Source: VAZQ01 sp963817135 | GTDB taxonomy: Bacteria > Pseudomonadota > Alphaproteobacteria > Rhizobiales > Xanthobacteraceae | NCBI GenBank assembly: GCA_963817135.1 | Contig: CAWFNG010000015.1 | Location: 248,001-312,000, forward strand | Direction: 5' to 3' | Length of the DNA: 64,000 nucleotides | Part shown: in pieces, positions 27,237-35,964 of the stretch | Layout: every line of letters begins with the position of its first letter | Numbering within the stretch: the stretch's first letter is position 1 | Position numbers and translations under genes: made by a program | The notes under the pieces: generated by a model | The model's database searches: none | Told to the model about the DNA's origin: nothing | The model's input: the letters and a program-made list of their open reading frames with translations, nothing else

Positions 27237-29579
27237 TCACCCCCTCGCGGCGTGCAGCGTCCGTGCCCGCGCGATGGTCTGCCACACGCGCATGGGGGTT
27301 GCTGGCATGTCGATTTCGTTCACGCCGAGCGGAGTGAGTGCGTCGATCACCGCGTTGATCACCGTGGGCGGCGCGCCAATGGTGCCGGATTCGCCAATGC
27401 CTTTCACGCCGAGCGGGTTGGTCTTGCATGGCACTTCCTCGAGCTCCGCTTCGACGTCCGGCATGGTGTCGGCGCGCGGCATGCCGTAGTCCATGAAGCT
27501 TCCGGAGAGCAGCTGGCCGGACTGCGGGTCGTAGACCTGGTGCTCCATGAGCGCTTGGCCGAGCCCCTGCACCACGCCGCCGTGAATCTGCCCGCGCACA
27601 ATCATGGGATTGAGCACGCGGCCGAGGTCATCGACCACGAAATAGCGGTCGACCACCACCTCGCCGGTCTCGGGATCGACTTCCAGTTCGCAGACATGGG
27701 AACCGTTGGGGTGGCTCGGCGGCTCCGGGCTGAAGCTGCCGGCCGCGTCGAGTCCGACGCCGAATTTCCCGGTCAATGGACCCATGGGCGCATACGCCGC
27801 CTTGGCGACGTCGATGAGACTGACCGCCTTGTCGGTGCCGACCACGCGGAATTGCCCGTCTTTGAATTCGATATCCGCGGCATCCGCCTCGATCAGCGCC
27901 GCTGCCATGGGTTTCGCCTTGGCGATAAGGGCGTCGCTCGCCGCCTTGAGCGCGTTGCCGCCGACGACCGCGCTGCGCGCGCCATAGGTGCCCCGGCCGA
28001 TGGGAACCTGCGCGGTGTCGCCCTGCACGTAACGAATGGATTCAAGCGGCACGTCGAGCCATTCATGCACGCACTGCGCAAACACCGTGGCATGGCCCTG
28101 GCCGTGCGAGTGGGTGCCGCCGAGGATGGTGAGCGTGCCATCGGGATTGAAGCGCAGATCCATGCGGTCATTGAAGATGCCGCCGAACTCGATGTAGTAG
28201 CTCACCGCCCTGCCGCGCAATTTGCCGATCTTCTCGGACGCTTTCCTGCGCGCGGCGAATCCTTTCCAGTCGCTTATTTCGATGCAGCGTTCCATCAGCC
28301 GCTTGAACTCGCCGCTGTCGTAATTCCACAATGTCGGCGTTGCGTAAGGCAGCTTTTCCGGCGGAATGAGGTTGTGCCGCCGCACTTCTGCCGGCTCCAT
28401 GCCGATCACCCGCGCGGCGTGCTCGATCAGCCGTTCCATGAAATAGGCAGCCTCGGGGCGTCCGGCGCCGCGATAGGGTCCGGACTGCGAAGTATCGGTG
28501 AACAGGCCTTGCGACATGATGTGCATGGTCTGGATGTCATAGGCCTCGGGAATGAAGCGCACGGAGAAGGCGCCTGCCGCCAGCGCCGCGCCGACGAAAT
28601 AGGATCCCAACTGAAACAGGGACTTTGCCCGCAGCGCCAGAATTTTGCCGTCTGCGTCGAGCGCCAGCTCGCCGTAGTAGACGGTCTCGCGCCCGCAATG
28701 GTCGGTGAGCATGCTTTCCGAGCGCGTCGCCGTCCACTTTACCGGCCGGCGAACGCGGTGCGACGCCCACAGCACCAGCGCGTCATCGGGGAACGTATTG
28801 CCCTTGAGACCGAAGCCGCCGCCGACGTCCGGCGCGACAACGCGGATCTGATTTTCCGGCACGTGGAACAGGTGCGACATTTCCATGCGCACGCCGTGCG
28901 GGTTCTGCGATGCAGTGTAAAGCGTGTATTGATCTTCCGCAGCATTGTAGTCGCCGATGGCAACGCGCGGCTCCATGGAAACAGGAGAGAGCCGATTGCC
29001 CTCGACCCGCAGCTTCACCACGTGCTTCGCCGCATTGAAGGCGGCATCGGTCGCCTCCTTGTTGCCGAACATCAGGCGAAAGCCGACATTGCCTTGCGGG
29101 CAGTCCTCCCACACCTTGGTCGCGCCGTCCTTCGCCGCGTCTTCCAGGGTGATCACGGCGGGAAGGGTTTCATACTCCACCTCGACAAGCTCGGCGGCGT
29201 CGCGCGCCTGCGCCAGCGTCTCCGCCACCACGAAGGCAATGCGGTCGCCGACGAAGCGTGCTTTCTCGTGGTTGAGCAACGGCTGAAACGTGCGATAGCC
29301 CTTGGGCGCGCCGAAATCCTCCGGCATCAGGTGGGCGGTGAAACTGCCGAGGTGTTCCACCACGGCATCGGCGCCGGTGAGCACGGCGAGCACGCCTGCA
29401 GCAGCCTTGGCCTTGGCGGTATCGATGCGTTTGATGCGGGCGTGCGCATGCGGCGACAGCAACGTCACGCCATGGCATAGTCCAGGCAGGCTGATGTCAT
29501 CGACGTAGCGGCCGTTGCCGGTCAGGAAACGCTGGTCTTCCACGCGCCGCACAGCTTGCCCGATGCCGAACTTGGCCAT
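27237..29579 (-). CDS. Molybdenum hydroxylase large subunit (CoxL form II family), second copy
   Basis: Catalytic molybdopterin subunit of a xanthine-dehydrogenase-family enzyme (780 residues from the ATG at 29579, chosen because MAKFGIGQAVRRVEDQRFL is the usual start; a longer frame to 29678 has no family support). Motifs: LTGNGRYVDDISLPG, GGGFGLKGNTFPDDALV, the form II loop PYRGAGRPEAAYF, GGTHSHGQGHATVFAQ, and the catalytic Glu in GVKGIGESGTIGAP. As with the first copy at 6049-8385, FAD and FeS subunit genes are absent nearby. Its start is divergent from asd. Substrate unknown, likely an aldehyde or N-heterocycle. Confidence 0.93.
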   Translation of the reverse strand: MAKFGIGQAVRRVEDQRFLTGNGRYVDDISLPGLCHGVTLLSPHAHARIKRIDTAKAKAAAGVLAVLTGADAVVEHLGSFTAHLMPEDFGAPKGYRTFQPLLNHEKARFVGDRIAFVVAETLAQARDAAELVEVEYETLPAVITLEDAAKDGATKVWEDCPQGNVGFRLMFGNKEATDAAFNAAKHVVKLRVEGNRLSPVSMEPRVAIGDYNAAEDQYTLYTASQNPHGVRMEMSHLFHVPENQIRVVAPDVGGGFGLKGNTFPDDALVLWASHRVRRPVKWTATRSESMLTDHCGRETVYYGELALDADGKILALRAKSLFQLGSYFVGAALAAGAFSVRFIPEAYDIQTMHIMSQGLFTDTSQSGPYRGAGRPEAAYFMERLIEHAARVIGMEPAEVRRHNLIPPEKLPYATPTLWNYDSGEFKRLMERCIEISDWKGFAARRKASEKIGKLRGRAVSYYIEFGGIFNDRMDLRFNPDGTLTILGGTHSHGQGHATVFAQCVHEWLDVPLESIRYVQGDTAQVPIGRGTYGARSAVVGGNALKAASDALIAKAKPMAAALIEADAADIEFKDGQFRVVGTDKAVSLIDVAKAAYAPMGPLTGKFGVGLDAAGSFSPEPPSHPNGSHVCELEVDPETGEVVVDRYFVVDDLGRVLNPMIVRGQIHGGVVQGLGQALMEHQVYDPQSGQLLSGSFMDYGMPRADTMPDVEAELEEVPCKTNPLGVKGIGESGTIGAPPTVINAVIDALTPLGVNEIDMPATPMRVWQTIARARTLHAARG

Positions 29580-29737
29580 TTCGCTCGCCTTTTTGTTGAA
29601 GAATTGACGCTCCGGGTTGAATTCTAACGGAGCGCGGACGGGGGTGCCAGCGCCCGGCTCCTGTTGCCCAATTGGCATTGTCAGGGCCGCGGTTCTCGCC
29701 TAGAAGCCGCGGCAAGCCTTTCTGCGGAGCGTTAACG

Positions 29738-30772
29738 ATGGGTTACAAAGTCGCCGTTGTCGGCGCCACCGGCAATGTGGGCCGGGAGATGCTGACCATT
29801 CTTGCCGAGCGCGAATTTCCCGCCGAGGAAGTGATCGCGCTCGCCTCGCGCCGGAGCCACGGTGTCGAGGTCTCCTATGGCGACAAGACGCTCAAGGTAA
29901 AAGCGCTCGAGCACTATGACTTTTCCGACGTGGACATTTGCCTGATGTCGGCGGGCTCCGCCGTATCGAAGGAATGGTCGCCGAAGATTGCAAGCGCCGG
30001 CGCAGTGGTGATCGATAATTCGTCGTGCTGGCGTTTCGATGCCGACGTTCCGCTGGTGGTGCCGGAAGTGAATGCCGACGCAGTCGCTTCGTTCCGCAAG
30101 AAGGGCATCATCGCCAACCCGAACTGCTCGACCGCGCAGCTCGTGGTCGCGCTCAAGCCGCTGCACGATCGCGCCAGGATCACGCGCGTTGTGGTGGCGA
30201 CCTATCAGTCCGTGTCGGGCGCCGGCAAGGACGCGATGGATGAGCTGTTTGCGCAGACAAAATCCGTCTACACGCTGGAGGAGACCGCGGCGAAGAAATT
30301 CAGCAAGCGGATCGCCTTCAATGTGATCCCGCATATCGATGTATTCATGGACGACGGATTCACCAAGGAAGAATGGAAGATGGTGGCCGAGACCAAGAAG
30401 ATCCTCGACCCCAAGATAAAGGTCGTCGCGACTTGCGTGCGGGTGCCGGTATTCGTCGGGCATTCGGAAGCGGTCAACATCGAGTTCGCGAACCCTATCA
30501 CGGCGGACGAGGCACGCGATCTGTTGCGCAACGCGCCAGGCTGCCTGGTGATCGACAAGCGCGAGCCCGGCGGCTACGTGACGCCCTACGAGGCGGCCGG
30601 CGAGGACGCCACCTATATCAGCCGTATTCGCGAAGACCCCACTGTGGACAACGGCCTGGTGCTGTGGTGCGTCTCCGACAATCTGCGCAAGGGCGCAGCG
30701 CTCAATGCCGTGCAGATCGCGGAATGCCTGATCAACCGCAATCTGATCGAGGCCAAGCGCAAAGCGGCGTAA
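29738..30772 (+). CDS. asd: Aspartate-semialdehyde dehydrogenase
   Basis: Reduces aspartyl phosphate to aspartate semialdehyde with NADPH, the branch point for lysine/diaminopimelate, threonine and methionine. The start at 29738 gives MGYKVAVVGATGNVGREML with the NADP-binding GATGNVG; in-frame residues back to 29672 lack family support. The catalytic Cys is in NPNCSTAQL (about residue 129), and the substrate Arg/His region is CVRVPVFVGHSEAVNIEF. Length of 344 residues is normal. It is monocistronic here; a palindromic repeat lies 8 bases after its stop. Confidence 0.96.
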   Translation: MGYKVAVVGATGNVGREMLTILAEREFPAEEVIALASRRSHGVEVSYGDKTLKVKALEHYDFSDVDICLMSAGSAVSKEWSPKIASAGAVVIDNSSCWRFDADVPLVVPEVNADAVASFRKKGIIANPNCSTAQLVVALKPLHDRARITRVVVATYQSVSGAGKDAMDELFAQTKSVYTLEETAAKKFSKRIAFNVIPHIDVFMDDGFTKEEWKMVAETKKILDPKIKVVATCVRVPVFVGHSEAVNIEFANPITADEARDLLRNAPGCLVIDKREPGGYVTPYEAAGEDATYISRIREDPTVDNGLVLWCVSDNLRKGAALNAVQIAECLINRNLIEAKRKAA

Positions 30773-30779
30773 AGCCCTC

Positions 30780-30855
30780 TGTAGCCCGGATTTCGTTCTT
30801 ACGAAATCCGGGAGTCGAAGTCCCGGATTGAGCGAGACGCCCAATCCGGGCTACA
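30780..30855. repeat. Palindromic repeat, GTAGCCCGG family, copy 1
   Basis: A 76-base element with TGTAGCCCGG at the left and CCGGGCTACA at the right, and an internal hairpin (GGATTTCGT...ACGAAATCC). It lies between the convergent ends of asd and the DUF429 gene. A second copy is at 37062-37157. Repeats of this look are, as I recall, common in intergenic DNA of Bradyrhizobium-like genomes. Confidence 0.85.
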
Positions 30856-30870
30856 AATTTCACTGACAAT

Positions 30871-31644
30871 TCACGCCCAGATTGCCATTGGCAGTCCAAA
30901 TGCGTCGCGCTCGGGCTTATCGGGAAATGGCCGCGCCTCATCGGCATGAATGCGGCGCGCAATCGCAGCGCAGGCAACCGCATCAAGGAGATCATCGAGG
31001 CTGGCTCCCTTGCGGCGCGTTGCCGTTGACAATCGCTCACCGGCATCCGTCGCACTAGCAAGCAGGCGCCGCCGCAAGGCGATGCCCGCAGCAGGTTTTC
31101 AGCAGCCCCTGCCTTCATGGGCTCATGCACGTTGATTCCGTTGACGCCAAAATGCCAACTCCGGATGCATTTCGAAACGCGAGGGCGTGCAAACGAATCG
31201 TCGCCGCAGGCATGCATCGACGTCGCGACGATCTTGCGGCAAAAGAATGAACATCTGCCGTAGAAAACGCTTTCTTATCACGGAGGGTCGCGAGCAATGC
31301 AAAGCGCAATGGCGCACGCTTCGCAAGTTTGGAATGGCGGTATCTATTCCAGCGTCGCCCGTGCCGGGACGCGAGGCACGCGAAGAATGCTCGACGACGG
31401 ACCGAGAAGCGGCCGCACCGCACGCTCTGCGGCGCGCCCGCCAGCGATCCACTGCGCTCGGGCAGTCCGATCGGAATATCGACGACAAGGACGTCTGGCG
31501 TTTTCCGGCAAGCCGTCAGAAAATTCTGCAAATCGCGGAATGACGCGAAGCCGAACGGTTTCCTCTCGGTCGCAGGAATCAGCCGACGATCCATCCCGCG
31601 GGACAGCCGTCGACGCCGGCAAGCCATACGTCATTGCTCGGCAT
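30871..31644 (-). pseudogene. DUF429 family protein, multiply frameshifted
   Basis: Pieces of one DUF429 (predicted RNase-H-like) protein occur in order but in different frames: WLAGVDGCPAGWIVG at the start (31644), PDVLVVDIPIGLPERSG, LLGPSSS with VPARATLE, FILLPQDRRDVDACLRRR, FEMHPELAFWRQ and finally ASLDDLLDAVACAAIARRIH with ERDAFGLPMAIWA at 30871. The total of 258 codons equals the family length, and conserved blocks survive on both sides of each shift, so at least four small indels but no large deletion are present. Function of the family is unproven. Whether the gene is dead or the sequence wrong cannot be decided here. Confidence 0.7.
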
Positions 31645-31727
31645 GGGTTGAAATACTGGCACATGCTGACTGGTATGAAGGATCGCCACCGCTGATAGCA
31701 TGGATTTGGCCAAACCGGAGAACCGCA

Positions 31728-32627
31728 ATGTCCGTCCGTCCGCGCCGCAGCGTGCTCTACATGCCGGGTTCAAATGCACGTGCGATCGAGAAGGCGCGCA
31801 CGCTCCCTGCCGACGCCGTCATCCTCGACCTTGAAGATTCCGTTGCCCCGGAAGCCAAGGCAAATGCTCGCCAGCAGGTTCTGGACGCAGTGAGCGCCGG
31901 CGGCTTTGCTCCCCGCGAAGTTGTCGTGCGCATCAATGCGCTCGATACGCCCTGGTGGCTGGAAGACCTCAACGCCGCCGCGCGCGCCAAGCCCGACGCC
32001 GTTCTGGTCCCCAAGGTATCTACGCCCCGGCACCTGACCGACATAGCGGAGCGGATGGTCGACATCAGCGCGGAGCATCGCATGCGTGTCTGGGTAATGA
32101 TCGAAACCCCGCTCGCTGTCCTCAATGCCGGGCTTATCGCCGCCGAGGCAGTAGACGTCGAGACCCAACTCGCCGCATTCGTAATGGGAACGAACGACCT
32201 CGCCAAGGAAACCCGGGCACAGATCACGCCGGGGCGGGCCAATATGCTCCCCTGGCTCATGGGCTGCGTGGCGGCGGCGCGTGCCTATGGGCTGCTCATA
32301 TTCGACGGGGTCTTCAATGACCTCTCCGACCGTGACGGATTCGCGCGGGAATGTGCGCAAGGCCGCGACATGGGGTTCGACGGCAAGACCCTGATCCATC
32401 CCAACCAGATCGAGCCGTGTAATGCCGCCTTCTCGCCCACGGCGGATGAGATCATGCAAGCCCGCAAGCTCGTCGAAGTCTTCGATCGCCCGGAGAACCG
32501 CGCCAAGGGCGTGGTGGAAGTAGACGGCCGCATGGTGGAGCGCCTGCATGCGCAAATGGCGCGGCGCACCCTCGACATTGTGCAGGCCATCGAGGAACGC
32601 CGCCTCGCGAGCAAGCCCGCCGCCTAG
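31728..32627 (+). CDS. HpcH/HpaI aldolase/citrate-lyase family CoA-ester lyase (CitE-like)
   Basis: TIM-barrel Mg-dependent lyase (299 residues) of the citrate lyase beta/malyl-CoA lyase group, cleaving a 3-hydroxyacyl-CoA to an acyl-CoA plus glyoxylate, acetyl-CoA or oxaloacetate. Seen: RRSVLYMPGSNARAIEKA, ILDLEDSVAPEAK (acidic metal ligands), LVPKVSTPR, VMIETPLAVLNA with the metal Glu, FVMGTNDLAKE and GFDGKTLIHPNQIE. The ATG at 31728 with GGAG upstream begins at the usual first residues. No citrate-lyase alpha or gamma subunit adjoins, so a stand-alone malyl-CoA lyase or thioesterase is more likely than citrate lyase. Confidence 0.9.
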   Translation: MSVRPRRSVLYMPGSNARAIEKARTLPADAVILDLEDSVAPEAKANARQQVLDAVSAGGFAPREVVVRINALDTPWWLEDLNAAARAKPDAVLVPKVSTPRHLTDIAERMVDISAEHRMRVWVMIETPLAVLNAGLIAAEAVDVETQLAAFVMGTNDLAKETRAQITPGRANMLPWLMGCVAAARAYGLLIFDGVFNDLSDRDGFARECAQGRDMGFDGKTLIHPNQIEPCNAAFSPTADEIMQARKLVEVFDRPENRAKGVVEVDGRMVERLHAQMARRTLDIVQAIEERRLASKPAA

Positions 32628-32629
32628 CA

Positions 32630-32712
32630 GACGACGGACGACGGAGGACAGATTTAACGAGCCTCTATTCTTTAGTCTTTATCCGTCCTCCGTCGTCTGT
32701 CCTCCGTCATCC
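32630..32712. repeat. Inverted repeat between convergent genes (GACGACGGA type)
   Basis: Left block at 32630-32652 (GACGACGGACGACGGAGGAC) and right block at 32682-32712 (TCCGTCCTCCGTCGTCTGTC) are mutually complementary over 12 or more bases, and each is internally repetitive. The element fills the gap between the CitE-like gene and the end of leuD and could fold as a bidirectional terminator, but there is no clean T-run. Confidence 0.65.
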
Positions 32713-33315
32713 GGCCCACGGCCTCGCGGCTTTCGATTGCTGCTCGAACCGCTCGATCTTGTCCTTCTTCACCATTGTCATGCCGATGTCATCGAGACCG
32801 TTGAGCAGGCAGTGCTTGCGATGCGCATCGATCTCGAACCTTATCACGCCTCCATCGGGGCCTCTGATCTCCTGTCGCTCGAGATCGATCGACAACGTCG
32901 CATTGGCGCCGCGCTCGGCGTCGTCGAACAGTTTTTCCAGATCCTCACGCGAGACCTTGATCGGCAGCACCCCGTTCTTGAAGCAGTTGTTGTAGAAAAT
33001 GTCGCCGAATGAGGTCGAGATCACGCAGCGGATGCCGAAGTCCATCAGCGCCCATGGCGCATGCTCGCGCGAAGAGCCACAGCCGAAATTGTCTTCCGTC
33101 ACCAGAATCCTGGCTTTGCGATAGGCAGGCTTGTTGAGCACGAAATCCGGGTTCTCGCTGCCGTCGTCGCGGTAGCGCTTCTCGGCGAACAGGCCGGCCG
33201 CCAGGCCCGTCCGCTTGATGGTCTTGAGATACTGCTTCGGGATGATCATGTCGGTATCGACATTGATCATTCGCAGCGGCGCCGCGACCCCCTCAAGTGT
33301 CGTGAATTTTTGCAT
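32707..33315 (-). CDS. leuD: 3-isopropylmalate dehydratase small subunit
   Basis: Small subunit (202 residues) of the leucine-pathway isomerase that converts 2- to 3-isopropylmalate together with LeuC. Family signs: the start FTTLEGVAAPLRMINVDTDM, IIPKQYLKTIKR, the substrate loop NFGCGSSREHAPWAL and SFGDIFYNNCFKNG. Full length, no damage. In this strand order it follows leuC with a metallopeptidase gene and a palindromic repeat in between. Confidence 0.97.
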   Translation of the reverse strand: MQKFTTLEGVAAPLRMINVDTDMIIPKQYLKTIKRTGLAAGLFAEKRYRDDGSENPDFVLNKPAYRKARILVTEDNFGCGSSREHAPWALMDFGIRCVISTSFGDIFYNNCFKNGVLPIKVSREDLEKLFDDAERGANATLSIDLERQEIRGPDGGVIRFEIDAHRKHCLLNGLDDIGMTMVKKDKIERFEQQSKAARPWAG

Positions 33316-33338
33316 CGGGTTACCACACTTGCTTTTCT

Positions 33339-33450
33339 GTCATTCCGGGGCGCCGCGTAAGCGGCGAGCCTGGAATCCATAACCACGAATCGGGAGTCTG
33401 GATTCCGGGCTCTCGGCCTTCACTTCGTTCCGGCCTCGCCCCGGAATGAC
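33339..33450. repeat. Palindromic repeat, GTCATTCCGGGGC family, copy 1
   Basis: A 112-base element starting GTCATTCCGGGGC and ending GCCCCGGAATGAC, with inner GGAATCCA/TGGATTCC complementarity. It sits between leuD and the metallopeptidase gene. Copy 2, at 44681-44800, has the same ends and centre. It is an intergenic mosaic-repeat type typical of this bacterial order by my recollection. Confidence 0.88.
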
Positions 33451-33490
33451 GCCATTGCGAAGCTTCCATTAGTGGAGAAACTCGGCGCCC

Positions 33491-33919
33491 TCAAGCGACA
33501 CCCGCCTCGATTGCCGCCATGTCAGCGTCCGACATGCCGAAATGGTGGCCGATCTCGTGCACCAGCACATGCGTGACGATCGCCCCCAGGGTCTCCTCGT
33601 GCTCGGCCCAGTAGTCGAGTATGGGCCGGCGATAGAGCCAGATCATGTTCGGCATCTGCACCGGATCGCTCTCCGACCGGAACGGGAGGCCTACTCCCTG
33701 GAACAGGCCGAGCACATCGAACTCCGTTTCCGCGCCCAGTTCGTCCAGGACTTCCTCGGCCGGGAAATCATCGACCCGGATGACCAGCCCTTCGCACAGA
33801 GCGCGAAATTTCTGCGGCAGCCGCCGGAATGCGCTTTCTGCCAACATTTCGAGCTCCGCAAGCGACGGGGACTTGCTGCTGCGCCAGGCGAGCGGATCGG
33901 AACCGGCATGGTCGGCCAT
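33491..33919 (-). CDS. Zincin-like metallopeptidase family protein
   Basis: Short cytosolic zincin-type protein (142 residues) of the family with the signature THVLVHEIGHHFGMSDADM near the C-terminus; the HExxH motif gives two zinc ligands and the active Glu. Upstream lies DDFPAEEVLDELG and MIWLYRRPILDYW, both conserved in this family. The start at 33919 (MADHAG) is preferred over 34048 because the extra 43 residues overlap the divergent secreted-protein gene and look non-protein. Substrate unknown. It commonly occurs beside leuC/leuD in this order. Confidence 0.88.
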   Translation of the reverse strand: MADHAGSDPLAWRSSKSPSLAELEMLAESAFRRLPQKFRALCEGLVIRVDDFPAEEVLDELGAETEFDVLGLFQGVGLPFRSESDPVQMPNMIWLYRRPILDYWAEHEETLGAIVTHVLVHEIGHHFGMSDADMAAIEAGVA

Positions 33920-34016
33920 GGCTTGCAGTTTTAGGGAACTGCGAGGGATGGGCCAAGCTGCAGGGGGATCCGGCTGCGGCGTTGACGCCAGCGAGCGAAT
34001 AAGCGACCGTGACCCG

Positions 34017-34343
34017 ATGCAACGAATAGCTTTCTTGTGCATGATCATCGTGTCGACCGTGCTGCTGCCGGGCGGCTTAGCCAGCGCCCAAAGCGCGGGC
34101 GGCGCGACGCCGCATCGCTCGGCAGCTTCCGCCTATGCGCAGGCGCGTCCGGTGCGTGCGCGAACACGAATTCGCGTCACCCCTGCCTATCCCTACCGCC
34201 TCTATTCCACCACCTATCCCGTTCCCTACAAATACGAGTACCCGGGGCCGGGAGGCGTGCGCCAATGCACGTCCTGGCTGGCGAAAGAAAATCGCCCGAG
34301 CGGTCAGGTGATCGTCCCGCGGATGCGCTGTTGGTGGGAATGA
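34017..34343 (+). CDS. Secreted hypothetical protein (108 aa)
   Basis: Exported protein with a signal peptide (MQRIAFLCMIIVSTVLLPGG, cleavage after ASA). The mature part is rich in Arg, Tyr and Pro and has two cysteines (GGVRQCTSWL and VPRMRCWW), a pattern seen in many small periplasmic proteins of this order. No named domain recognised. It is divergent from the metallopeptidase gene (97 bases). Confidence 0.7.
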   Translation: MQRIAFLCMIIVSTVLLPGGLASAQSAGGATPHRSAASAYAQARPVRARTRIRVTPAYPYRLYSTTYPVPYKYEYPGPGGVRQCTSWLAKENRPSGQVIVPRMRCWWE

Positions 34344-34352
34344 CCGGGGAGA

Positions 34353-34423
34353 TCGGATGTCAGATGCCAGAGGTCAGATGACAGGTGTCCCTTATCTGAC
34401 CTCTGACCTCCGGCATCTGATCA
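34353..34423. repeat. Inverted repeat between convergent genes (CAGATGCC type)
   Basis: CAGATGCC with AGGTCAGAT on the left and ATCTGACCT with GGCATCTG on the right form a hairpin between the convergent ends of the secreted-protein gene and leuC, overlapping the leuC stop. Its layout is the same as that of the element at 32630-32712, suggesting a bidirectional transcript-end structure. Confidence 0.65.
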
Positions 34424-35827
34424 CTGCCACTCCCGCACGTCGACGAAATGTCCGGCGATGGCTGCTGCTGCAGCCATAGCCGGCGAGACGAGATGGGTGC
34501 GGCCTTTGTAGCCTTGGCGGCCTTCGAAATTGCGGTTGGAAGTCGAGGCGCAGCGCTCGCCGGGCGCAAGCTTGTCGGGATTCATGGCAAGGCACATGGA
34601 GCAGCCGGGCTCGCGCCATTCGAAGCCGGCTTTGAGAAAGATCTTGTCGAGCCCTTCAGCCTCCGCCTGCTCCTTTACCAGCCCCGACCCCGGCACCACC
34701 ATCGCCTGGACATTGGCATTGACGCGCTTGCCCTCGACCACGCGCGCGACCGCGCGCAGGTCCTCGATGCGGCCATTGGTGCAGGAACCGATGAATACGC
34801 GATCGAGCCGGATGTCGGTTATCTTCTCGCCGCCCTTCAATCCCATATAGCCTAGCGAGACCTCGGCTGCGCGGCGCTTGTTGTCGTCCGCGATATCTTC
34901 CGGCCGCGGCACATGCCCGGTGACGGAAGTCACCTGCTCGGGGCTGGTGCCCCAGGTTACAAGCGGCGGAAGCTTGGCCGCATCGAGCCTGATCTCGCGG
35001 TCGAAATGGGCGTCTGTATCCGAGTGCAGCGTCTCCCAAAAGCGCATGGCGTCGTCCCAGAGCTTACCTTTGGGCGCCCGCGGCCGGTCCTTGAGATAGG
35101 CGAAGGCTTTCTCGTCGGGGGCAATGAAGCCGGCCTTGGCGCCGGCCTCGACCGACATGTTGCAGACCGTCATGCGTCCTTCCATGGAGAGTGACCTGAT
35201 CGTCTCGCCGGCATATTCGAGCGCATAGCCGGTTCCGCCGGCAGTACCGATTTCGCCGATGATGGCGAGGATAATGTCCTTGGCGGTGACGCCCGCCGGC
35301 AAAACGCCGTCGACTACGGCGCGCATGTTCTTGGATTTTGTCTGGATGAGCGTCTGCGTCGCCAGCACGTGCTCGACCTCCGACGTGCCGATGCCGTAGG
35401 CGAGCGCGCCGAACGCGCCGTGCGTCGCAGTATGGCTGTCGCCGCAAACGAGCGTGGTGCCGGGGAGCGTGAACCCCTGCTCCGGACCGATGATGTGAAC
35501 GATGCCCTGGCGTTTGTCGAATTCGTCGAAATATTCGAGCCCGAACAACTTGGCATTCTCGGCCATGTAGGCGATCTGCGCAGCGCTCTCCGGATCGGGA
35601 TTGGGTGCCTTGCGATCGGTGGTCGGCACGTTGTGGTCGACCACGCATAGGGTCTTTTCCGGCGCGCGCACCGTGCGGCCGGAGAGCCGCAAGCCCTCGA
35701 AGGCCTGCGGGCTCGTCACTTCATGCACGAGGTGGCGATCGATATAGATGAGGCAGGTGCCGTCCGGCTGCTCATCGACGAGGTGATCTTCCCAGATCTT
35801 GTCATAGAGGGTACGCGGGGCGACCAT
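34421..35827 (-). CDS. leuC: 3-isopropylmalate dehydratase large subunit
   Basis: Aconitase-family 4Fe-4S subunit (468 residues) of isopropylmalate isomerase. Visible: DRHLVHEVTSPQAFEGL, VCGDSHTATHGAFGALAYG, and the three cluster cysteines, one in FIGSCTNGRIEDL and two in EPGCSMCLAMNPDKL. Normal length. It lies downstream of rplS in the conserved order rplS-leuC-leuD, with the metallopeptidase gene inserted before leuD. Confidence 0.97.
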   Translation of the reverse strand: MVAPRTLYDKIWEDHLVDEQPDGTCLIYIDRHLVHEVTSPQAFEGLRLSGRTVRAPEKTLCVVDHNVPTTDRKAPNPDPESAAQIAYMAENAKLFGLEYFDEFDKRQGIVHIIGPEQGFTLPGTTLVCGDSHTATHGAFGALAYGIGTSEVEHVLATQTLIQTKSKNMRAVVDGVLPAGVTAKDIILAIIGEIGTAGGTGYALEYAGETIRSLSMEGRMTVCNMSVEAGAKAGFIAPDEKAFAYLKDRPRAPKGKLWDDAMRFWETLHSDTDAHFDREIRLDAAKLPPLVTWGTSPEQVTSVTGHVPRPEDIADDNKRRAAEVSLGYMGLKGGEKITDIRLDRVFIGSCTNGRIEDLRAVARVVEGKRVNANVQAMVVPGSGLVKEQAEAEGLDKIFLKAGFEWREPGCSMCLAMNPDKLAPGERCASTSNRNFEGRQGYKGRTHLVSPAMAAAAAIAGHFVDVREWQ

Positions 35828-35964
35828 GGCGTGAATGCTCCACGGGTAATGCGCAAGAAGTGCTTGCGCCGTCGTTTAGCCCGTTGCGACCGCCAGGGAA
35901 AGAGTGAGGAACTCGCTGTTCCAACTGGGACCGAGTAAGCTTCCATTGTAGGGAGGAATTACAA

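Noticed and set aside
27252..29480. A 742-codon open frame on the plus strand, antisense to the second Mo-hydroxylase gene
   Set aside because: Its translation has biased His/Arg/Ala composition and no motifs, and it mirrors the codon pattern of the real minus-strand gene. The same applies to the 613-codon frame antisense to the first Mo-hydroxylase (6229-8070).
34017..34048. Longer form of the metallopeptidase starting at 34048
   Set aside because: It would overlap the divergent secreted-protein gene and add 43 residues with no family support; 33919 fits the family start.
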